Shown here in pieces: positions 36,541 to 46,720 of a stretch of 64,000 bases of DNA (positions are counted from its first letter, which is position 1; every line of letters starts with the position of its first letter). The translations under genes and the position numbers were made by a program. The notes beneath the pieces were generated by a model. The model did no database searches. It was not told the origin of the DNA and saw nothing but the letters and a program-made list of their open reading frames with translations. Origin of the DNA: Methylophaga lonarensis MPL (lineage in GTDB: Bacteria; Pseudomonadota; Gammaproteobacteria; Nitrosococcales; Methylophagaceae); assembly GCF_000349205.1 (NCBI RefSeq), contig NZ_APHR01000010.1:16807-80806 (forward strand), given 5' to 3'.

Positions 36541-37832
36541 TGTCGATGCAGTCGCATCAATGCGCTGCTCTGATAATTGCCGCTCCAGCATCAGGTCAAG
36601 GTAAAACCACCATTACCGCGACCCTGGCGTGGCATTATCGGCGTCAGGGTAAGCAGGTTCAGGTATTCAAAGCAGGGCCGGATTTTCTGGATCCGATGAT
36701 TCTGGCCTACGCCTCGGGATTTCCGGTGTACCAAATCGACTTGTGGATGGTCGGCGAACAGCACAGCCGACAGTTGATTGCTGACGCCGCAAAACAGGCC
36801 GACATCATTCTGATTGAAGGCGTGATGGGCTTGTTTGATGGTGCGCCTTCCACTGCCGATCTTGCAGCCATTCTAAACATTCCGGTGTTGGCGATCATAG
36901 ATGCCAGCGCCATGGCACAGACCTTTGCTGCCGTGGCATTTGGCCTCGCCAACTTTCGTCAGGATGTTCAAGTCGCGGGCGTGTTGGCCAATCGAGTCGG
37001 CAGCCCGCGTCATGCTGAAATGATCACCAGCAGCCTGCCTGACAATCTACCCTGCATGGCGACCATGCCCCGTCAAACAGATAGTCTGCCCAGCCGCTAT
37101 CTGGGTTTGGTGCAGGCTGAAGAACTCGATGATTTGGGCCAACGACTGGAAAATCTGGCAGACAGTCTGGTCATTCAATCAGCGTTCACCTTGCCACAGT
37201 GCAAGATTCACAGTGAGCCTGCAAAAGCACTACCGTTGTTGCTAAAAGGGGTTCGCATCGCAGTGGCAAAAGATGCCGCGTTTGCCTTTATTTATCAGGC
37301 CAATCTGGATTGTTTAACGGCCATGGGGGCTGAGCTGGTCTTCTTTTCACCGTTGACCGATGCAACGCTGCCTGCTGCAGACAGCCTGTATCTGCCCGGC
37401 GGTTATCCCGAACTCCATCTCGAAACACTCAGCCAGAATAGCGCCATGCGGCAGGCGATCGGTGAGCATATAAAGGCCAACAAACCGGTGCTGGCTGAAT
37501 GCGGGGGAATGCTCTATCTGTGCCGATCCTTGACCGACAAAAACGGCCATCAGGCTGAGATGTGTGGTGTATTGGATGCCACCGCCAGACTACAGGCCAG
37601 ACTGACAGCACTGGCACTGCAACAGATCACCATTGATGATCTGACGTTGCGCGGGCATAGCTACCATCATTCCATCTTGGAGAGTTCAGCCAATGCCATC
37701 AGCTATGGTCAATGTCCGAATGGTAATCAGCTGAGTGAAGCGGTGTTTCAGCAACAACGGCTGATCGCCAGCTATATTCACTTCTACTTCCCTTCCTGCC
37801 CCGAACTTATTGCCCGGTGGTTGTTACCATGA
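36540..37832 (+). CDS. cobB: Cobyrinic acid a,c-diamide synthase
   Basis: 430 residues, CobB/CbiA type. The N-terminal ATP-binding loop APASGQGKTTITA and GVMGLFDGAPSTADLA are followed by a C-terminal class I glutaminase domain with the nucleophile Cys in VLAECGGMLYLC and His in GHSYHHS. It amidates the a and c side chains of (hydrogeno)cobyrinic acid with glutamine. The ATG overlaps the btuM stop by one base. Whether the aerobic or the anaerobic route is used cannot be told, as ring-synthesis genes are not in the window. Confidence 0.93.
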   Translation: MSMQSHQCAALIIAAPASGQGKTTITATLAWHYRRQGKQVQVFKAGPDFLDPMILAYASGFPVYQIDLWMVGEQHSRQLIADAAKQADIILIEGVMGLFDGAPSTADLAAILNIPVLAIIDASAMAQTFAAVAFGLANFRQDVQVAGVLANRVGSPRHAEMITSSLPDNLPCMATMPRQTDSLPSRYLGLVQAEELDDLGQRLENLADSLVIQSAFTLPQCKIHSEPAKALPLLLKGVRIAVAKDAAFAFIYQANLDCLTAMGAELVFFSPLTDATLPAADSLYLPGGYPELHLETLSQNSAMRQAIGEHIKANKPVLAECGGMLYLCRSLTDKNGHQAEMCGVLDATARLQARLTALALQQITIDDLTLRGHSYHHSILESSANAISYGQCPNGNQLSEAVFQQQRLIASYIHFYFPSCPELIARWLLP

Positions 37833-38491
37833 GCCTCGATCAATATCGCTTTAATGAACAGGATCGCAAGGCGGTATATCGCGCCATCGGTGAGCGTCGT
37901 GATATGCGACATTTCATTGCCGATCCCATCGAGCCTTCAATATTGCAGCAGATCTTTCATGCCGCCTGGCAAGCCCCCAGTGTTGGACTGATGCAACCGT
38001 GGCGGATGATTCGAATTACCGATCAGGATTTGCGACAGGTCATTTATCAACTGGTTGAACAAGAACGACAGGAAACCGCAACAGCACTGGGCGAACAGAA
38101 AACCGAATTTCTGCAATTGAAAGTCGAAGGCATCAGGGAGTGTGCTGAAGTCATTGTGATGGCGCTGATGGATCAGCGTGAACCCCATATATTTGGACGC
38201 CGCACCCTGCCGGAAATGGACCTGGCCTCGGTCGCCTGCGCCATACAGAATATGTGGCTGGCCGCACGTGCCGAAGGTTTGGGCATGGGCTGGGTATCCT
38301 TGTTTGATCCCGCACAACTGGCCGAGTTATTACAGATGCCCGAAGGTGCCTGCCCGGTGGCGATTCTCTGCCTTGGTCATGTGGACAGCTTTTATCAACA
38401 ACCCATGCTGGAACAGCAAAACTGGCGACAACGTCAGCCTTTGCAGGAGCTGATTTTTGAAAATTGCTGGCAAGGGAACGGCCAGCCATGA
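37829..38491 (+). CDS. bluB: 5,6-dimethylbenzimidazole synthase BluB
   Basis: 220 residues from ATG 37829, which overlaps the cobB stop (ATGA); the upstream GTG at 37817 is less likely. Nitroreductase fold with the BluB features ERRDMRHFIADPI, SVGLMQPWRMI and MGWVSLFDP. It converts reduced FMN with oxygen to 5,6-dimethylbenzimidazole, the lower ligand of cobalamin, so this step needs oxygen. The neighbouring cobT uses its product. Confidence 0.94.
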   Translation: MSLDQYRFNEQDRKAVYRAIGERRDMRHFIADPIEPSILQQIFHAAWQAPSVGLMQPWRMIRITDQDLRQVIYQLVEQERQETATALGEQKTEFLQLKVEGIRECAEVIVMALMDQREPHIFGRRTLPEMDLASVACAIQNMWLAARAEGLGMGWVSLFDPAQLAELLQMPEGACPVAILCLGHVDSFYQQPMLEQQNWRQRQPLQELIFENCWQGNGQP

Positions 38492-39396
38492 CTTTTATAA
38501 TTCTGCTGTCAGCCTTGATCCTGGACTGGCTGTTTGGCGAACCCAAACGCCTGCATCCGCTGGTAGGCTTTGGCACATTGGCCAGTCACGTTGAAGCCCG
38601 GCTTAATCACAACACTCATGCGGCTTGCCATCAATTCATGCTCGGCCTGCTGGCCCTGCTGATCTGCATCGTGCCCTTTGCAATTATTAGCTGGATTATC
38701 AGCCAGATGGCTATTTGGGGCAGCCTGTTTTCCGTGGTGGTTTTAACCCTATGTCTCGGTCATCGCAGTCTGTTTGATCATGCCCGGCCCATTTTTCAGA
38801 CCATGCAAAAAGGCGATATCGAACAGGCCAAAATGCTCACCAGCCGAATTGTCAGTCGAGACAAAGACCATATCGAACCCAATAAAGCGACCATTGAATC
38901 GGTGCTGGAAAATGGCAACGATGCGGTGTTTGGCACACTTTTCTGGTTTGTGATTGCTGGCGCTGCCGGTGCGGTCACCTACCGCTTGGTCAATACACTG
39001 GATGCCATGTGGGGTTATCGAACGCCCCGATTTTTTTATTTTGGCAAAGCCGCTGCCCGGCTGGATGATGTGTTGAATTTTGTTCCGGCGCGACTCACTG
39101 CCTTCAGTTATGCCTTGCTGGGCAATCGCCAACAAGCCTTTCGCTGTTGGCGACAGCAAGCCCCGTTATGGGACAGTCCTAATGCCGGCCCGGTAATGGC
39201 CAGCGGTGCCGGTGCATTGGATATTCAACTGGGTGGTCCTGCCTGTTATCACGGGAAGTGGCATCAACGGCCTGTGCTTGGTACAGCCAACCCGGCACAC
39301 AGCAACGACATTCAGCGTGCTTTGCAGCTGGTGTTACGCAGTGTGTTGTTGTGGCTGCTGGTCATTGGCTTGATAACGGGGATCCTGCATGCTTAA
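38488..39396 (+). CDS. cbiB: Adenosylcobinamide-phosphate synthase (CbiB/CobD)
   Basis: 302 residues from ATG 38488 overlapping the bluB stop (ATGA). Integral membrane protein with the conserved LDWLFGEPKRLHPLVGFG start, SRDKDHIEPNKATIESVLEN and PARLTAFSYALLG. It attaches aminopropanol-phosphate (or threonine-phosphate-derived) linker to adenosylcobyric acid. Pseudomonas nomenclature calls it CobD. The next gene makes the linker. Confidence 0.93.
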   Translation: MTFIILLSALILDWLFGEPKRLHPLVGFGTLASHVEARLNHNTHAACHQFMLGLLALLICIVPFAIISWIISQMAIWGSLFSVVVLTLCLGHRSLFDHARPIFQTMQKGDIEQAKMLTSRIVSRDKDHIEPNKATIESVLENGNDAVFGTLFWFVIAGAAGAVTYRLVNTLDAMWGYRTPRFFYFGKAAARLDDVLNFVPARLTAFSYALLGNRQQAFRCWRQQAPLWDSPNAGPVMASGAGALDIQLGGPACYHGKWHQRPVLGTANPAHSNDIQRALQLVLRSVLLWLLVIGLITGILHA

Positions 39397-40378
39397 TCAC
39401 GGTGGCCAATTGCTGGCTCATGCTCAGCAACATGACATTGCGCCAGATGACTGGCTGGATCTATCGACTGGCATTAACCCCAATGGCTGGCCGGTGCCCG
39501 AATCACTTCCGGCAAGCGTCTGGTCCAGATTGCCCGACAATGCAGATGATTTGGTAGAGAAAGCCAAAGTCTATTACCGATGCAAACAATTACTGGCCGT
39601 GGCCGGCTCGCAGGCGGCCATTCAGTGTTTACCGAGCTTACGCTCAAGCAGTCGTGTTGCCATTGTGGCACCGGCCTATGAAGAACATCGCCACTGCTGG
39701 CAACAAGCGGGGCATCAGGTGGTTGAGTTGCATAGCCACGAACTGGATCAGCACATCGATCAGTTTGATGTGGTGATCGTCATCAACCCAAACAATCCGA
39801 CCGGTGAAACCTTCAGCGCAGAACGCCTGTTAAGCTGGCATCGCCAGCTACACGCTCGTCGTGGCTGGCTCATCGTAGATGAAGCCTTTATCGATATGAC
39901 CCCCGAACAGAGTCTGGCAGGGCTGGCAGCACAACGTGGCTTAATCGTTTTACGCTCATTGGGTAAATTTTTTGGCCTGGCCGGTTTGCGGCTTGGTTTT
40001 GTGATGGCGCATTCGGAACTGTTGTCTCAGCTTGAGGAAAAACTTGGCCCCTGGCCCATTGCCTCGGCATCTCGCTGGCTTGCTGTTCAAGCACTGGCTG
40101 ACCATCACTGGCAACGACAAGCACGACAACAATTACCAGACAAAAGCCAACGTCTGGCCCAATTGCTTGAAGCGCATCAACTTCATCCTGCCGGTGGCTG
40201 TGCGCTTTTTCAGTGGGTTAAAACCGGACAGGCGGCCAAGATTCATCATCAATTAGCTTCACATGGCATTCTGTGTCGGCTGTTTGATAAACCTCAGGCG
40301 GTTCGTTTTGGCTTACCTGCCATCGAAACCGACTGGCAGCGTCTGCAAAACGCCCTAAACAAGATTACCCGGTCATGA
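39389..40378 (+). CDS. cobD: L-threonine-O-3-phosphate decarboxylase
   Basis: 329 residues, fold type I PLP enzyme of the histidinol-phosphate aminotransferase superfamily. The PLP lysine is in [19 protein letters not shown], and [10 protein letters not shown] and the [10 protein letters not shown] strand are present. It makes (R)-1-amino-2-propanol phosphate, the linker used by CbiB. Called CobC in Pseudomonas nomenclature and CobD in Salmonella. It overlaps cbiB by 8 bases and cobQ by 4. Confidence 0.92.
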   Translation: MLNHGGQLLAHAQQHDIAPDDWLDLSTGINPNGWPVPESLPASVWSRLPDNADDLVEKAKVYYRCKQLLAVAGSQAAIQCLPSLRSSSRVAIVAPAYEEHRHCWQQAGHQVVELHSHELDQHIDQFDVVIVINPNNPTGETFSAERLLSWHRQLHARRGWLIVDEAFIDMTPEQSLAGLAAQRGLIVLRSLGKFFGLAGLRLGFVMAHSELLSQLEEKLGPWPIASASRWLAVQALADHHWQRQARQQLPDKSQRLAQLLEAHQLHPAGGCALFQWVKTGQAAKIHHQLASHGILCRLFDKPQAVRFGLPAIETDWQRLQNALNKITRS

Positions 40379-41841
40379 TCGCCAACACCTTGATGATACA
40401 AGGCACCACTTCTGATGCTGGCAAAAGCACGCTGGTCACCGCGCTCTGCCGCTGGTTAGTCCGTCAAGGCTATTCCGTGGCCCCATTTAAACCGCAAAAT
40501 ATGGCGCTAAACAGTGCGGTCACCGCAGAAGGCGGCGAAATCGGACGTGCACAGGCCGTACAAGCACAAGCCTGTAATCTGCCACCGCATATTGATATGA
40601 ACCCCGTGCTGCTCAAACCCAACAGTGATAAGGGCGCGCAGGTGATTATTCACGGCAAGGCTATCGCCAATATGGATGCTCGCATCTATCACGACTACAA
40701 GCAGACGGCGATGGCGGCGGTACTTGAATCACATCAGCGATTGTCTCAGCAATATGCCGTGGTCATGGTCGAAGGCGCTGGTTCACCGGCTGAAATCAAT
40801 CTGCGGGATCGCGATATTGCCAATATGGGCTTTGCCGAGGCGGTGGACTGTCCGGTGATTCTGGTTGCCGATATTGATCGCGGTGGCGTATTTGCCCATC
40901 TGGTTGGCACGCTGGATTTGTTATCTGCCTCCGAGCAGCAGCGTGTGAAAGGCTTTGTCATTAATCGCTTTCGCGGTGACATCAGCTTATTGCAACCCGG
41001 CGTGACGTGGCTGGAGCAACGAACTGGCAAGCCGGTGTTGGCTGTTCTGCCCTATTTGCATGGCCTGCACCTGGAAGCCGAGGATGCCATTAACAGCCAA
41101 CAGGCCGAAAAATCTGCACATGTTTTGAATGTTATCGTGCCGGTGTTACCGCGTATCAGCAATCACACCGATCTGGATCCTTTGCGGCTGCACCCGCAGG
41201 TGAATTTGCAGTTTATTTGCCCGGATTCGCCCATTCCCGCCGCCGATTTGATCATTCTGCCCGGCAGCAAACATGTCAGTGCTGACTTGAGTTGGCTGGA
41301 AACACAAGGTTGGCCAGCAGCCATCGAACGACATCTGCGCTATGGCGGCAAGCTGCTCGGGATCTGTGGTGGTTTTCAAATGCTGGGCCATCACATTGCT
41401 GATCCGCATGGCGTTGAAAGCACGCCCGGCAGCATGAAACAAGGACTGGGCCTGCTGGAAATGCACACCACCCTGCACGCTGAAAAACAACTACGCCAAA
41501 ATCAGGGACAACTCCTGCTTAACAATGCCCCCATCAGTGGCTATGAAATCCATGCCGGCATAACTGAAGGTCCGGCATTATTGCGGCCACTATTACAGCT
41601 ATCGCATGGTCCGGATGGCGCTATCAGTGATGATCAGCAAATCATCGGCACCTATTTGCATGGCCTGTTTGAACATACGGAAAGCTGCGATGCGCTATTG
41701 CAGTGGGCCGGGCTGAATCAGGTCACTAGCCCAAACTATCATGCACTGCGTGAAGCAGATATCGAACGGCTGGCCGACATGATTGATCAGCACATGGATA
41801 CCACTACGCTATTGAATATTCTAAAGGTCGACAATGGCTAA
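40375..41841 (+). CDS. cobQ: Cobyric acid synthase
   Basis: 488 residues. N-terminal ATP site [18 protein letters not shown], the [29 protein letters not shown] region and the C-terminal glutaminase nucleophile Cys in [12 protein letters not shown], with His in YLHGLFEH. It amidates the b, d, e and g side chains to give adenosylcobyric acid. ATG at 40375 overlaps the cobD stop by 4 bases; it overlaps cobU by 8. Confidence 0.95.
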   Translation: MIANTLMIQGTTSDAGKSTLVTALCRWLVRQGYSVAPFKPQNMALNSAVTAEGGEIGRAQAVQAQACNLPPHIDMNPVLLKPNSDKGAQVIIHGKAIANMDARIYHDYKQTAMAAVLESHQRLSQQYAVVMVEGAGSPAEINLRDRDIANMGFAEAVDCPVILVADIDRGGVFAHLVGTLDLLSASEQQRVKGFVINRFRGDISLLQPGVTWLEQRTGKPVLAVLPYLHGLHLEAEDAINSQQAEKSAHVLNVIVPVLPRISNHTDLDPLRLHPQVNLQFICPDSPIPAADLIILPGSKHVSADLSWLETQGWPAAIERHLRYGGKLLGICGGFQMLGHHIADPHGVESTPGSMKQGLGLLEMHTTLHAEKQLRQNQGQLLLNNAPISGYEIHAGITEGPALLRPLLQLSHGPDGAISDDQQIIGTYLHGLFEHTESCDALLQWAGLNQVTSPNYHALREADIERLADMIDQHMDTTTLLNILKVDNG

Positions 41842-42352
41842 AACACTAATCCTGGGCGGCGTTAAATCCGGAAAAAGTCGACTGGCCGAACAGCGCGCCA
41901 TCGACAGCGAATCCACCGTTTTTTATATCGCCACGGCACGCGCCGACGATGCTGAAATGCAACAACGCATCGCCCTGCATCAACAACAACGCCCGGCGCA
42001 TTGGACCAGTATCGAAGCACCGCTGCATCTGGCAGCAACGCTGCAACAACATGACAGCGTCAATCACTGCATTCTGGTGGATTGTCTGACTTTATGGCTG
42101 ACCAATCTGCTGTTACTGGATGACCCACAAGGCCTTGAGACTGAAATTCAGCAATTCCTGGAGATACTGCCGAGCTTGCAGGCCAGCATCATTCTGGTCA
42201 GTAATGAAACCAGCATGGGCATTGTGCCAATGGGCGAACTGACCCGACGCTTTTGTGATGAAGCAGGTCGCCTGCATCAGCAGATTGCCTCGCAGATGGA
42301 TAACGTGATTCTCACCATCGCGGGCTTACCGCATGCACTGAAAGGACACTGA
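41834..42352 (+). CDS. cobU: Adenosylcobinamide kinase / adenosylcobinamide-phosphate guanylyltransferase
   Basis: 172 residues, the family length. P-loop [13 protein letters not shown] at the N-terminus, [29 protein letters not shown] and [11 protein letters not shown] are conserved CobU blocks. It phosphorylates adenosylcobinamide and attaches GMP. It overlaps cobQ by 8 bases and abuts cobT exactly. Confidence 0.96.
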   Translation: MAKTLILGGVKSGKSRLAEQRAIDSESTVFYIATARADDAEMQQRIALHQQQRPAHWTSIEAPLHLAATLQQHDSVNHCILVDCLTLWLTNLLLLDDPQGLETEIQQFLEILPSLQASIILVSNETSMGIVPMGELTRRFCDEAGRLHQQIASQMDNVILTIAGLPHALKGH

Positions 42353-43411
42353 ATGACCGACTTCAGCCTCTGGTTAAGCCAAGCCCCTAAAGCACTGGAT
42401 AAAACTGCGGCAGCCGCCGCTTTGGCACGCCAAAGCCAACTCACTAAACCGGCAGGCTCCTTGGGCAAACTGGAATCTCTGGCGGTGCAACTGGCTGCGA
42501 TGCAAGGTCAAGCACCACAAGCTGAGCAGGTGCATATCACTGTTTATGCCGCTGATCATGGGGTGATGGCAGAGAATATTTCGGCCTACCCTCAATCGGT
42601 CACCGCTGCGATGATCCGTAACTTTGCCTCCGGTGGTGCGGCGATCAGCGTATTGGCAAAGCAATTGAATGCCTCACTGGATGTCATTAATGTCGGCACC
42701 GTCGCCGCATTGGAAACCATCAACGGCGTGCAGGATCAACGTATTGCCAGTGGCACTGCCAACTTTCATCAACACCCTGCCATGAGTGAAGCCGACTGCT
42801 ATCAGGCCATGCAGATCGGCAAGGCAAATGTGGACTATTGCCAGCAAAAATCTACCCAGCTTTATATCGCCGGGGATATGGGCATTGGCAATACCACCGC
42901 CGCCAGTGCCATGGCTTGCGCCATGTTGCAGTTACCTGCTGAACAACTGGCCGGCCCCGGCACCGGTCTCAATGCCCAGGGCATTGCACACAAAGCCAGG
43001 ATCATTCGCGAGGCGCTGCAATTACATCAAGCCCAGCTTGATTCACCTTTGAGCATCTTGCGTTATCTGGGTGGTTTTGAAATTGCCGCCATGGTGGGCA
43101 GTTATCTACAGTGTGCCAAACTGGGCTTGCCGGTGATGGTGGATGGCTTTATCAGCAGTGTCGCCGCCTTATGTGCAGAACAGATTTGTCCGGGCAGTCG
43201 CGACTGGTTTTTGTTCAGTCATCACAGCGCCGAACCCGGTCATACAACCATATTGCAGGCACTTGAAGCACAGCCCATACTGGCACTTGAAATGCGACTT
43301 GGGGAAGCCAGTGGTGCCGCAGTGGCAGTGCCTTTAATGAGAATGGCCTGCGCGCTGCACAACCAAATGGCCACTTTTGAACAAGCCGCCATCGCCGGAG
43401 CAATTAGCTGA
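42353..43411 (+). CDS. cobT: Nicotinate-nucleotide:dimethylbenzimidazole phosphoribosyltransferase
   Basis: 352 residues. Conserved KPAGSLGKLESLAVQLA, YAADHGVMAE, GDMGIGNTTAASA, GPGTGLNAQGIAHKA and the catalytic Glu region SAEPGHTTILQAL near the C-terminus. It joins the lower ligand from BluB to ribose phosphate, forming alpha-ribazole phosphate. It ends one base into cobS. Confidence 0.96.
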   Translation: MTDFSLWLSQAPKALDKTAAAAALARQSQLTKPAGSLGKLESLAVQLAAMQGQAPQAEQVHITVYAADHGVMAENISAYPQSVTAAMIRNFASGGAAISVLAKQLNASLDVINVGTVAALETINGVQDQRIASGTANFHQHPAMSEADCYQAMQIGKANVDYCQQKSTQLYIAGDMGIGNTTAASAMACAMLQLPAEQLAGPGTGLNAQGIAHKARIIREALQLHQAQLDSPLSILRYLGGFEIAAMVGSYLQCAKLGLPVMVDGFISSVAALCAEQICPGSRDWFLFSHHSAEPGHTTILQALEAQPILALEMRLGEASGAAVAVPLMRMACALHNQMATFEQAAIAGAIS

Positions 43412-44136
43412 TGTGGACATCATTTTTAATCGCCATGCAGTTTTTGACCGTTGTGCCGGTCAAGTTGCAGGATGAATTTACAGATCAGGATGTTGGCCGC
43501 TCCTTGCTGTTTTATCCGCTGGTCGGTTTGCTGATTGGCATTGTATTGAGCCTGCTCGCCTGGAGCTTGAACAATCAGCCGGTGATGGTAGCAGCCAGTC
43601 TTTTATTGGTTGTCTGGGTGGCAATGACCGGGGCATTGCATCTGGATGGTTTGGCCGATAGCGCGGATGCCTGGCTCGGCGGCATTGGCAACAAAGCCAA
43701 AACCCTCAACATCATGAAAGATCCGGCTGCGGGACCGATTGCCGTCTCGGCGATTGTCTCAGTGCTGTTGCTGAAATTTGTCATGTTGACTGTTTTGCTG
43801 TCGCAGCAGAACTGGGTGGCATTAATCTGGTCTGTGGTACTGGCTCGCACGGCATTGCCGTTATTGTTTTTAACCACCGACTATGTCCGCCCGCAGGGAC
43901 TGGGCAGTCTGCTCAAACACCATCAGTCGGCCAGCGATACCCGCAAGATGTTGCTGATTATTGCGGTGATAGGCCTGTTCAGCATCGGTCTATTGGCACT
44001 ACTGTTTACACTCGTCGTGTTTTTGCTGCTGCGCTATCTGATGGAACGCCGCCTGAATGGCTTTACCGGCGATACCGCAGGTGCCATGGTCGAGCTGCTG
44101 GAAACCGCCTTACTGATATTTTTTGTTTTATTTTAG
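43411..44136 (+). CDS. cobS: Adenosylcobinamide-GDP ribazoletransferase (cobalamin synthase)
   Basis: 241 residues, polytopic membrane protein. The family signature ALHLDGLADSADAWLGG is followed by KAKTLNIMKDPAAGPIAVSAI and TGDTAGAMVELLE near the end. It joins adenosylcobinamide-GDP with alpha-ribazole (phosphate), the last assembly step, which ties CobU and CobT products together. The ATG shares its first base with the cobT stop. Confidence 0.95.
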   Translation: MWTSFLIAMQFLTVVPVKLQDEFTDQDVGRSLLFYPLVGLLIGIVLSLLAWSLNNQPVMVAASLLLVVWVAMTGALHLDGLADSADAWLGGIGNKAKTLNIMKDPAAGPIAVSAIVSVLLLKFVMLTVLLSQQNWVALIWSVVLARTALPLLFLTTDYVRPQGLGSLLKHHQSASDTRKMLLIIAVIGLFSIGLLALLFTLVVFLLLRYLMERRLNGFTGDTAGAMVELLETALLIFFVLF

Positions 44137-44143
44137 GAACGTT

Positions 44144-44752
44144 ATGACTGACTCTGAAAAAAGCCAACGCCATAAGGCACGCATGCAACGCCACAAGGCA
44201 GTGGTTGATGAAAAGATTCAACAAGCCACGCAGGATAAAGGCTTATTACTGTGCATCACCGGCAATGGCAAAGGCAAAAGCTCATCTGGTTTTGGCATGG
44301 TTGCACGGGCGCTGGGTCATGATATGAAAGTGGGCATCGTGCAATTTATCAAAGGTGCCATGAGCACCGGGGAAGAAGCCTTTTTCCGTCGCTTTCCCGA
44401 ACAGGTCAGCTATCACGTGGTGGGCGATGGCTTCACCTGGGACACCCAAAATCTGGAACAAGACAAGGCTTCTGCCGAAGCCGGTTGGGAGATTGTGAAG
44501 TCGATGCTACAGGATGAAAGCATTCAGGTGATTTTGCTGGATGAGCTGAATATCGTGTTGAAAATGAAATATCTGGATGCCGAAAAAGTATTAGCCGATA
44601 TTGGAGCGCGGCCAGCAATGCAGCATGTCATTATCACCGGACGCGGCGCACCGGACAGCGTGATCGAAGCCTCAGATACGGTTAGCCGCGTAGATGATGT
44701 GAAACATGCGTTTCGTGCGGGAATTCGGGCACAAAAAGGAATCGAACTCTGA
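44144..44752 (+). CDS. cobO: Cob(I)yrinic acid a,c-diamide adenosyltransferase (CobO/BtuR type)
   Basis: 202 residues from ATG 44144, with AGGAAC upstream; the frame is open to 44123 inside cobS. The P-loop CITGNGKGKSSSGFGM and the HVIITGRGAPDSVIEASD region are diagnostic. It adds the adenosyl group to the cobalt of corrinoids. Last gene of the riboswitch-controlled operon. Confidence 0.95.
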   Translation: MTDSEKSQRHKARMQRHKAVVDEKIQQATQDKGLLLCITGNGKGKSSSGFGMVARALGHDMKVGIVQFIKGAMSTGEEAFFRRFPEQVSYHVVGDGFTWDTQNLEQDKASAEAGWEIVKSMLQDESIQVILLDELNIVLKMKYLDAEKVLADIGARPAMQHVIITGRGAPDSVIEASDTVSRVDDVKHAFRAGIRAQKGIEL

Positions 44753-44795
44753 TCGCAACCGGGTTTGGCTAAACAATCGTGCCGGGACTTCAGCG

Positions 44796-45707
44796 TCAAG
44801 AACGGCTGAACACAACGCTACGATTACGGCCCTGACCTTTGGCCTCATACATGGCCTCGTCAGCTTGTTTGAGCAGGTCACTGAACAGGTTCTGTTTGGT
44901 GAGATCCGAGGTGGTGATGCCAATACTCAGCGTCAAATCTATATCCGATATCTTGAGCATTTTCACTGATTCATGCAGTCGCCGGGCCAGACTCTGCGCG
45001 GCGTGTGAATCAGTGGCAGGCATCAGAATCACAAATTCTTCGCCGCCAAAACGACAGACAATGTCAGATGCTCTTGCCTGTTTCAGCAGCAACTGACTGA
45101 GCTGAATCAGCACTTCATCACCGACATCATGCCCTTTGCTGTCATTAATCTGCTTGAAGTAGTCAACATCAATCATCAGTAAAGAGATAGGCCAATTAGC
45201 ACGTTTCGATTGAGCCATTATCACGGTCGACTGACGATTCAGTTCACGACGATTCACAAGCCCGGTCAAATCATCAGTAATCGACTGTTGCTGTAGTAGT
45301 TTGGCCTTGTTTTCAAGCAGATCGCGTGTTTCCAGCAGTTTGTGATGCAATTGCTTTTGTCTGTCAGCGACGGCCATCGTCCAGTATATTTCGCGCTTAT
45401 CGCCCAATCGCGCATTGACGCTGACCGGCATTTTATTGCCATCTGCCTGCTCAATATCGAGCATCACTTCAACACATTGCCCTTCATGCAGAATCAGTGG
45501 CATGACATAGGTATCCAGAATAATTCTGGAGGCTTTGCTGAAAATATCTGCCAATGGCTTGCCGACCGCAGCGCAGGCAATCCCAAGCTCATCATGCATG
45601 TATCGGTTGAGATAGGAAATAATACGCTGATTACCCTGGGTGTCATCAACTGAAATCATGCAACCGATGGGAAATAAATCCAGGGAATGTTTAAGCGAGT
45701 GACTCAT
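44796..45707 (-). CDS. Diguanylate cyclase with N-terminal PAS-like sensory domain
   Basis: 303 residues. The N-terminal half (about 1-115; SLDLFPIGCMISVDDTQGNQRIISYLNRYM... AVGKPLADIFSKASRIIL... MPVSVNARLGD) has the order of a PAS domain. A coiled coil (KQLHHKLLETRDLLENKAKLLQQQS) leads into a GGDEF domain with active site GGEEF and an RxxD inhibitory site (RASD) five residues before it. It should make cyclic di-GMP. The start overlaps the stop of the RsbQ-like hydrolase by 4 bases, so the hydrolase is the likely signal supplier for the PAS domain (inference from RsbQ-RsbP of Bacillus). Confidence 0.93.
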   Translation of the reverse strand: MSHSLKHSLDLFPIGCMISVDDTQGNQRIISYLNRYMHDELGIACAAVGKPLADIFSKASRIILDTYVMPLILHEGQCVEVMLDIEQADGNKMPVSVNARLGDKREIYWTMAVADRQKQLHHKLLETRDLLENKAKLLQQQSITDDLTGLVNRRELNRQSTVIMAQSKRANWPISLLMIDVDYFKQINDSKGHDVGDEVLIQLSQLLLKQARASDIVCRFGGEEFVILMPATDSHAAQSLARRLHESVKMLKISDIDLTLSIGITTSDLTKQNLFSDLLKQADEAMYEAKGQGRNRSVVFSRS

Positions 45708-46522
45708 AGCGGATCATTTTGCTGCAAAAAGTCACGTATCGCATCGGCCACCATGGCCGGATGACTCATGTGTGGACAATGACCTTCGGCTTCGAGAATT
45801 GTAGTTGTTGTTTGTGGCATCTGCGCTTGCATGTACTGAGTCACATCGAGTGATGCCAACGAATCCCAGCGGCTTTGTATCAGTAACGTTGGGTGCGTGT
45901 TTTTGGGTAACAACCAGCGATAATCAGAAAAAAAGGTGGCCCGTGCAAAGTTTTTGGCAATCACCGGATCAGTCGAACAAAAGCTGTCAGACAGTTCTGC
46001 AACCAACTCTTCGGGATTATTGTGGCCCATGACCAGCGGACTCAGATAATTGGCCCAGCCGATAAAATTGCTATCCATCAAGGTGATCAAATCTTCCAAA
46101 TCTGCTTTTTCAAATCCCCCGGCGTAATCGGGCGGCTCATTCATAAAATATGGTGACGGACACACCATGATCAGGCTTTTAATTCGCTGCGGGATGGCGT
46201 GTGCTGCTATCAAAGAAATAATGCCGCTGACCGAGTGGCCAACAATTGAAATATTGTGAAGATCCAAAGCCTCACAAATTTCAATAATGTCCTCAGCATA
46301 GCCCTCAAGCGAGGCGTAACGATTGGCATCATAAGCGTTGATTCTGGAGCCTCCGGAACCGACATAATCAAACAACACCAACCGATAGTCATGCTCAAGC
46401 ATAGGCGCCACAAAACGCCACATTTTTTGATCACAACCAAAACCATGCGCCATTAGTAGCGCCTGCGCACCCTTGCCGATAATTTGAATGTTATTGCGTT
46501 CGAAAATGTCTTGCTTGTTCAT
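45704..46522 (-). CDS. RsbQ-like alpha/beta hydrolase
   Basis: 272 residues. The catalytic triad is visible at Ser97 (VGHSVSG), Asp220 (QSRWDSL) and His248 (EGHCPHMSHP), almost the numbering of Bacillus subtilis RsbQ (Ser96, Asp219, His247). The N-terminus IIGKGAQALLMAHGFGCDQKMW and FDYVGSGGS are family features shared with KAI2/D14 receptors. In Bacillus, RsbQ activates the PAS domain of RsbP. Here it precedes and overlaps a PAS-like/GGDEF gene. The substrate is unknown. Confidence 0.9.
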   Translation of the reverse strand: MNKQDIFERNNIQIIGKGAQALLMAHGFGCDQKMWRFVAPMLEHDYRLVLFDYVGSGGSRINAYDANRYASLEGYAEDIIEICEALDLHNISIVGHSVSGIISLIAAHAIPQRIKSLIMVCPSPYFMNEPPDYAGGFEKADLEDLITLMDSNFIGWANYLSPLVMGHNNPEELVAELSDSFCSTDPVIAKNFARATFFSDYRWLLPKNTHPTLLIQSRWDSLASLDVTQYMQAQMPQTTTTILEAEGHCPHMSHPAMVADAIRDFLQQNDPL

Positions 46523-46720
46523 CGTTCTGTTGTATTGATCCGGATATTTTTACTGACCAAGTTTCCACAACTTTGGCAGATTCGGCCAGCTTTTCCGATG
46601 ACTTGGCTTTTTGTGACTAAGCCCAGCGTGTTTCAGAAACAGTGCATGGGTCAAAGTAGATTTTACTCTCTGCTGTCTTCAATTTGTGCGCATGAAACTC
46701 AAGTTGGTTTGATAAAACCA

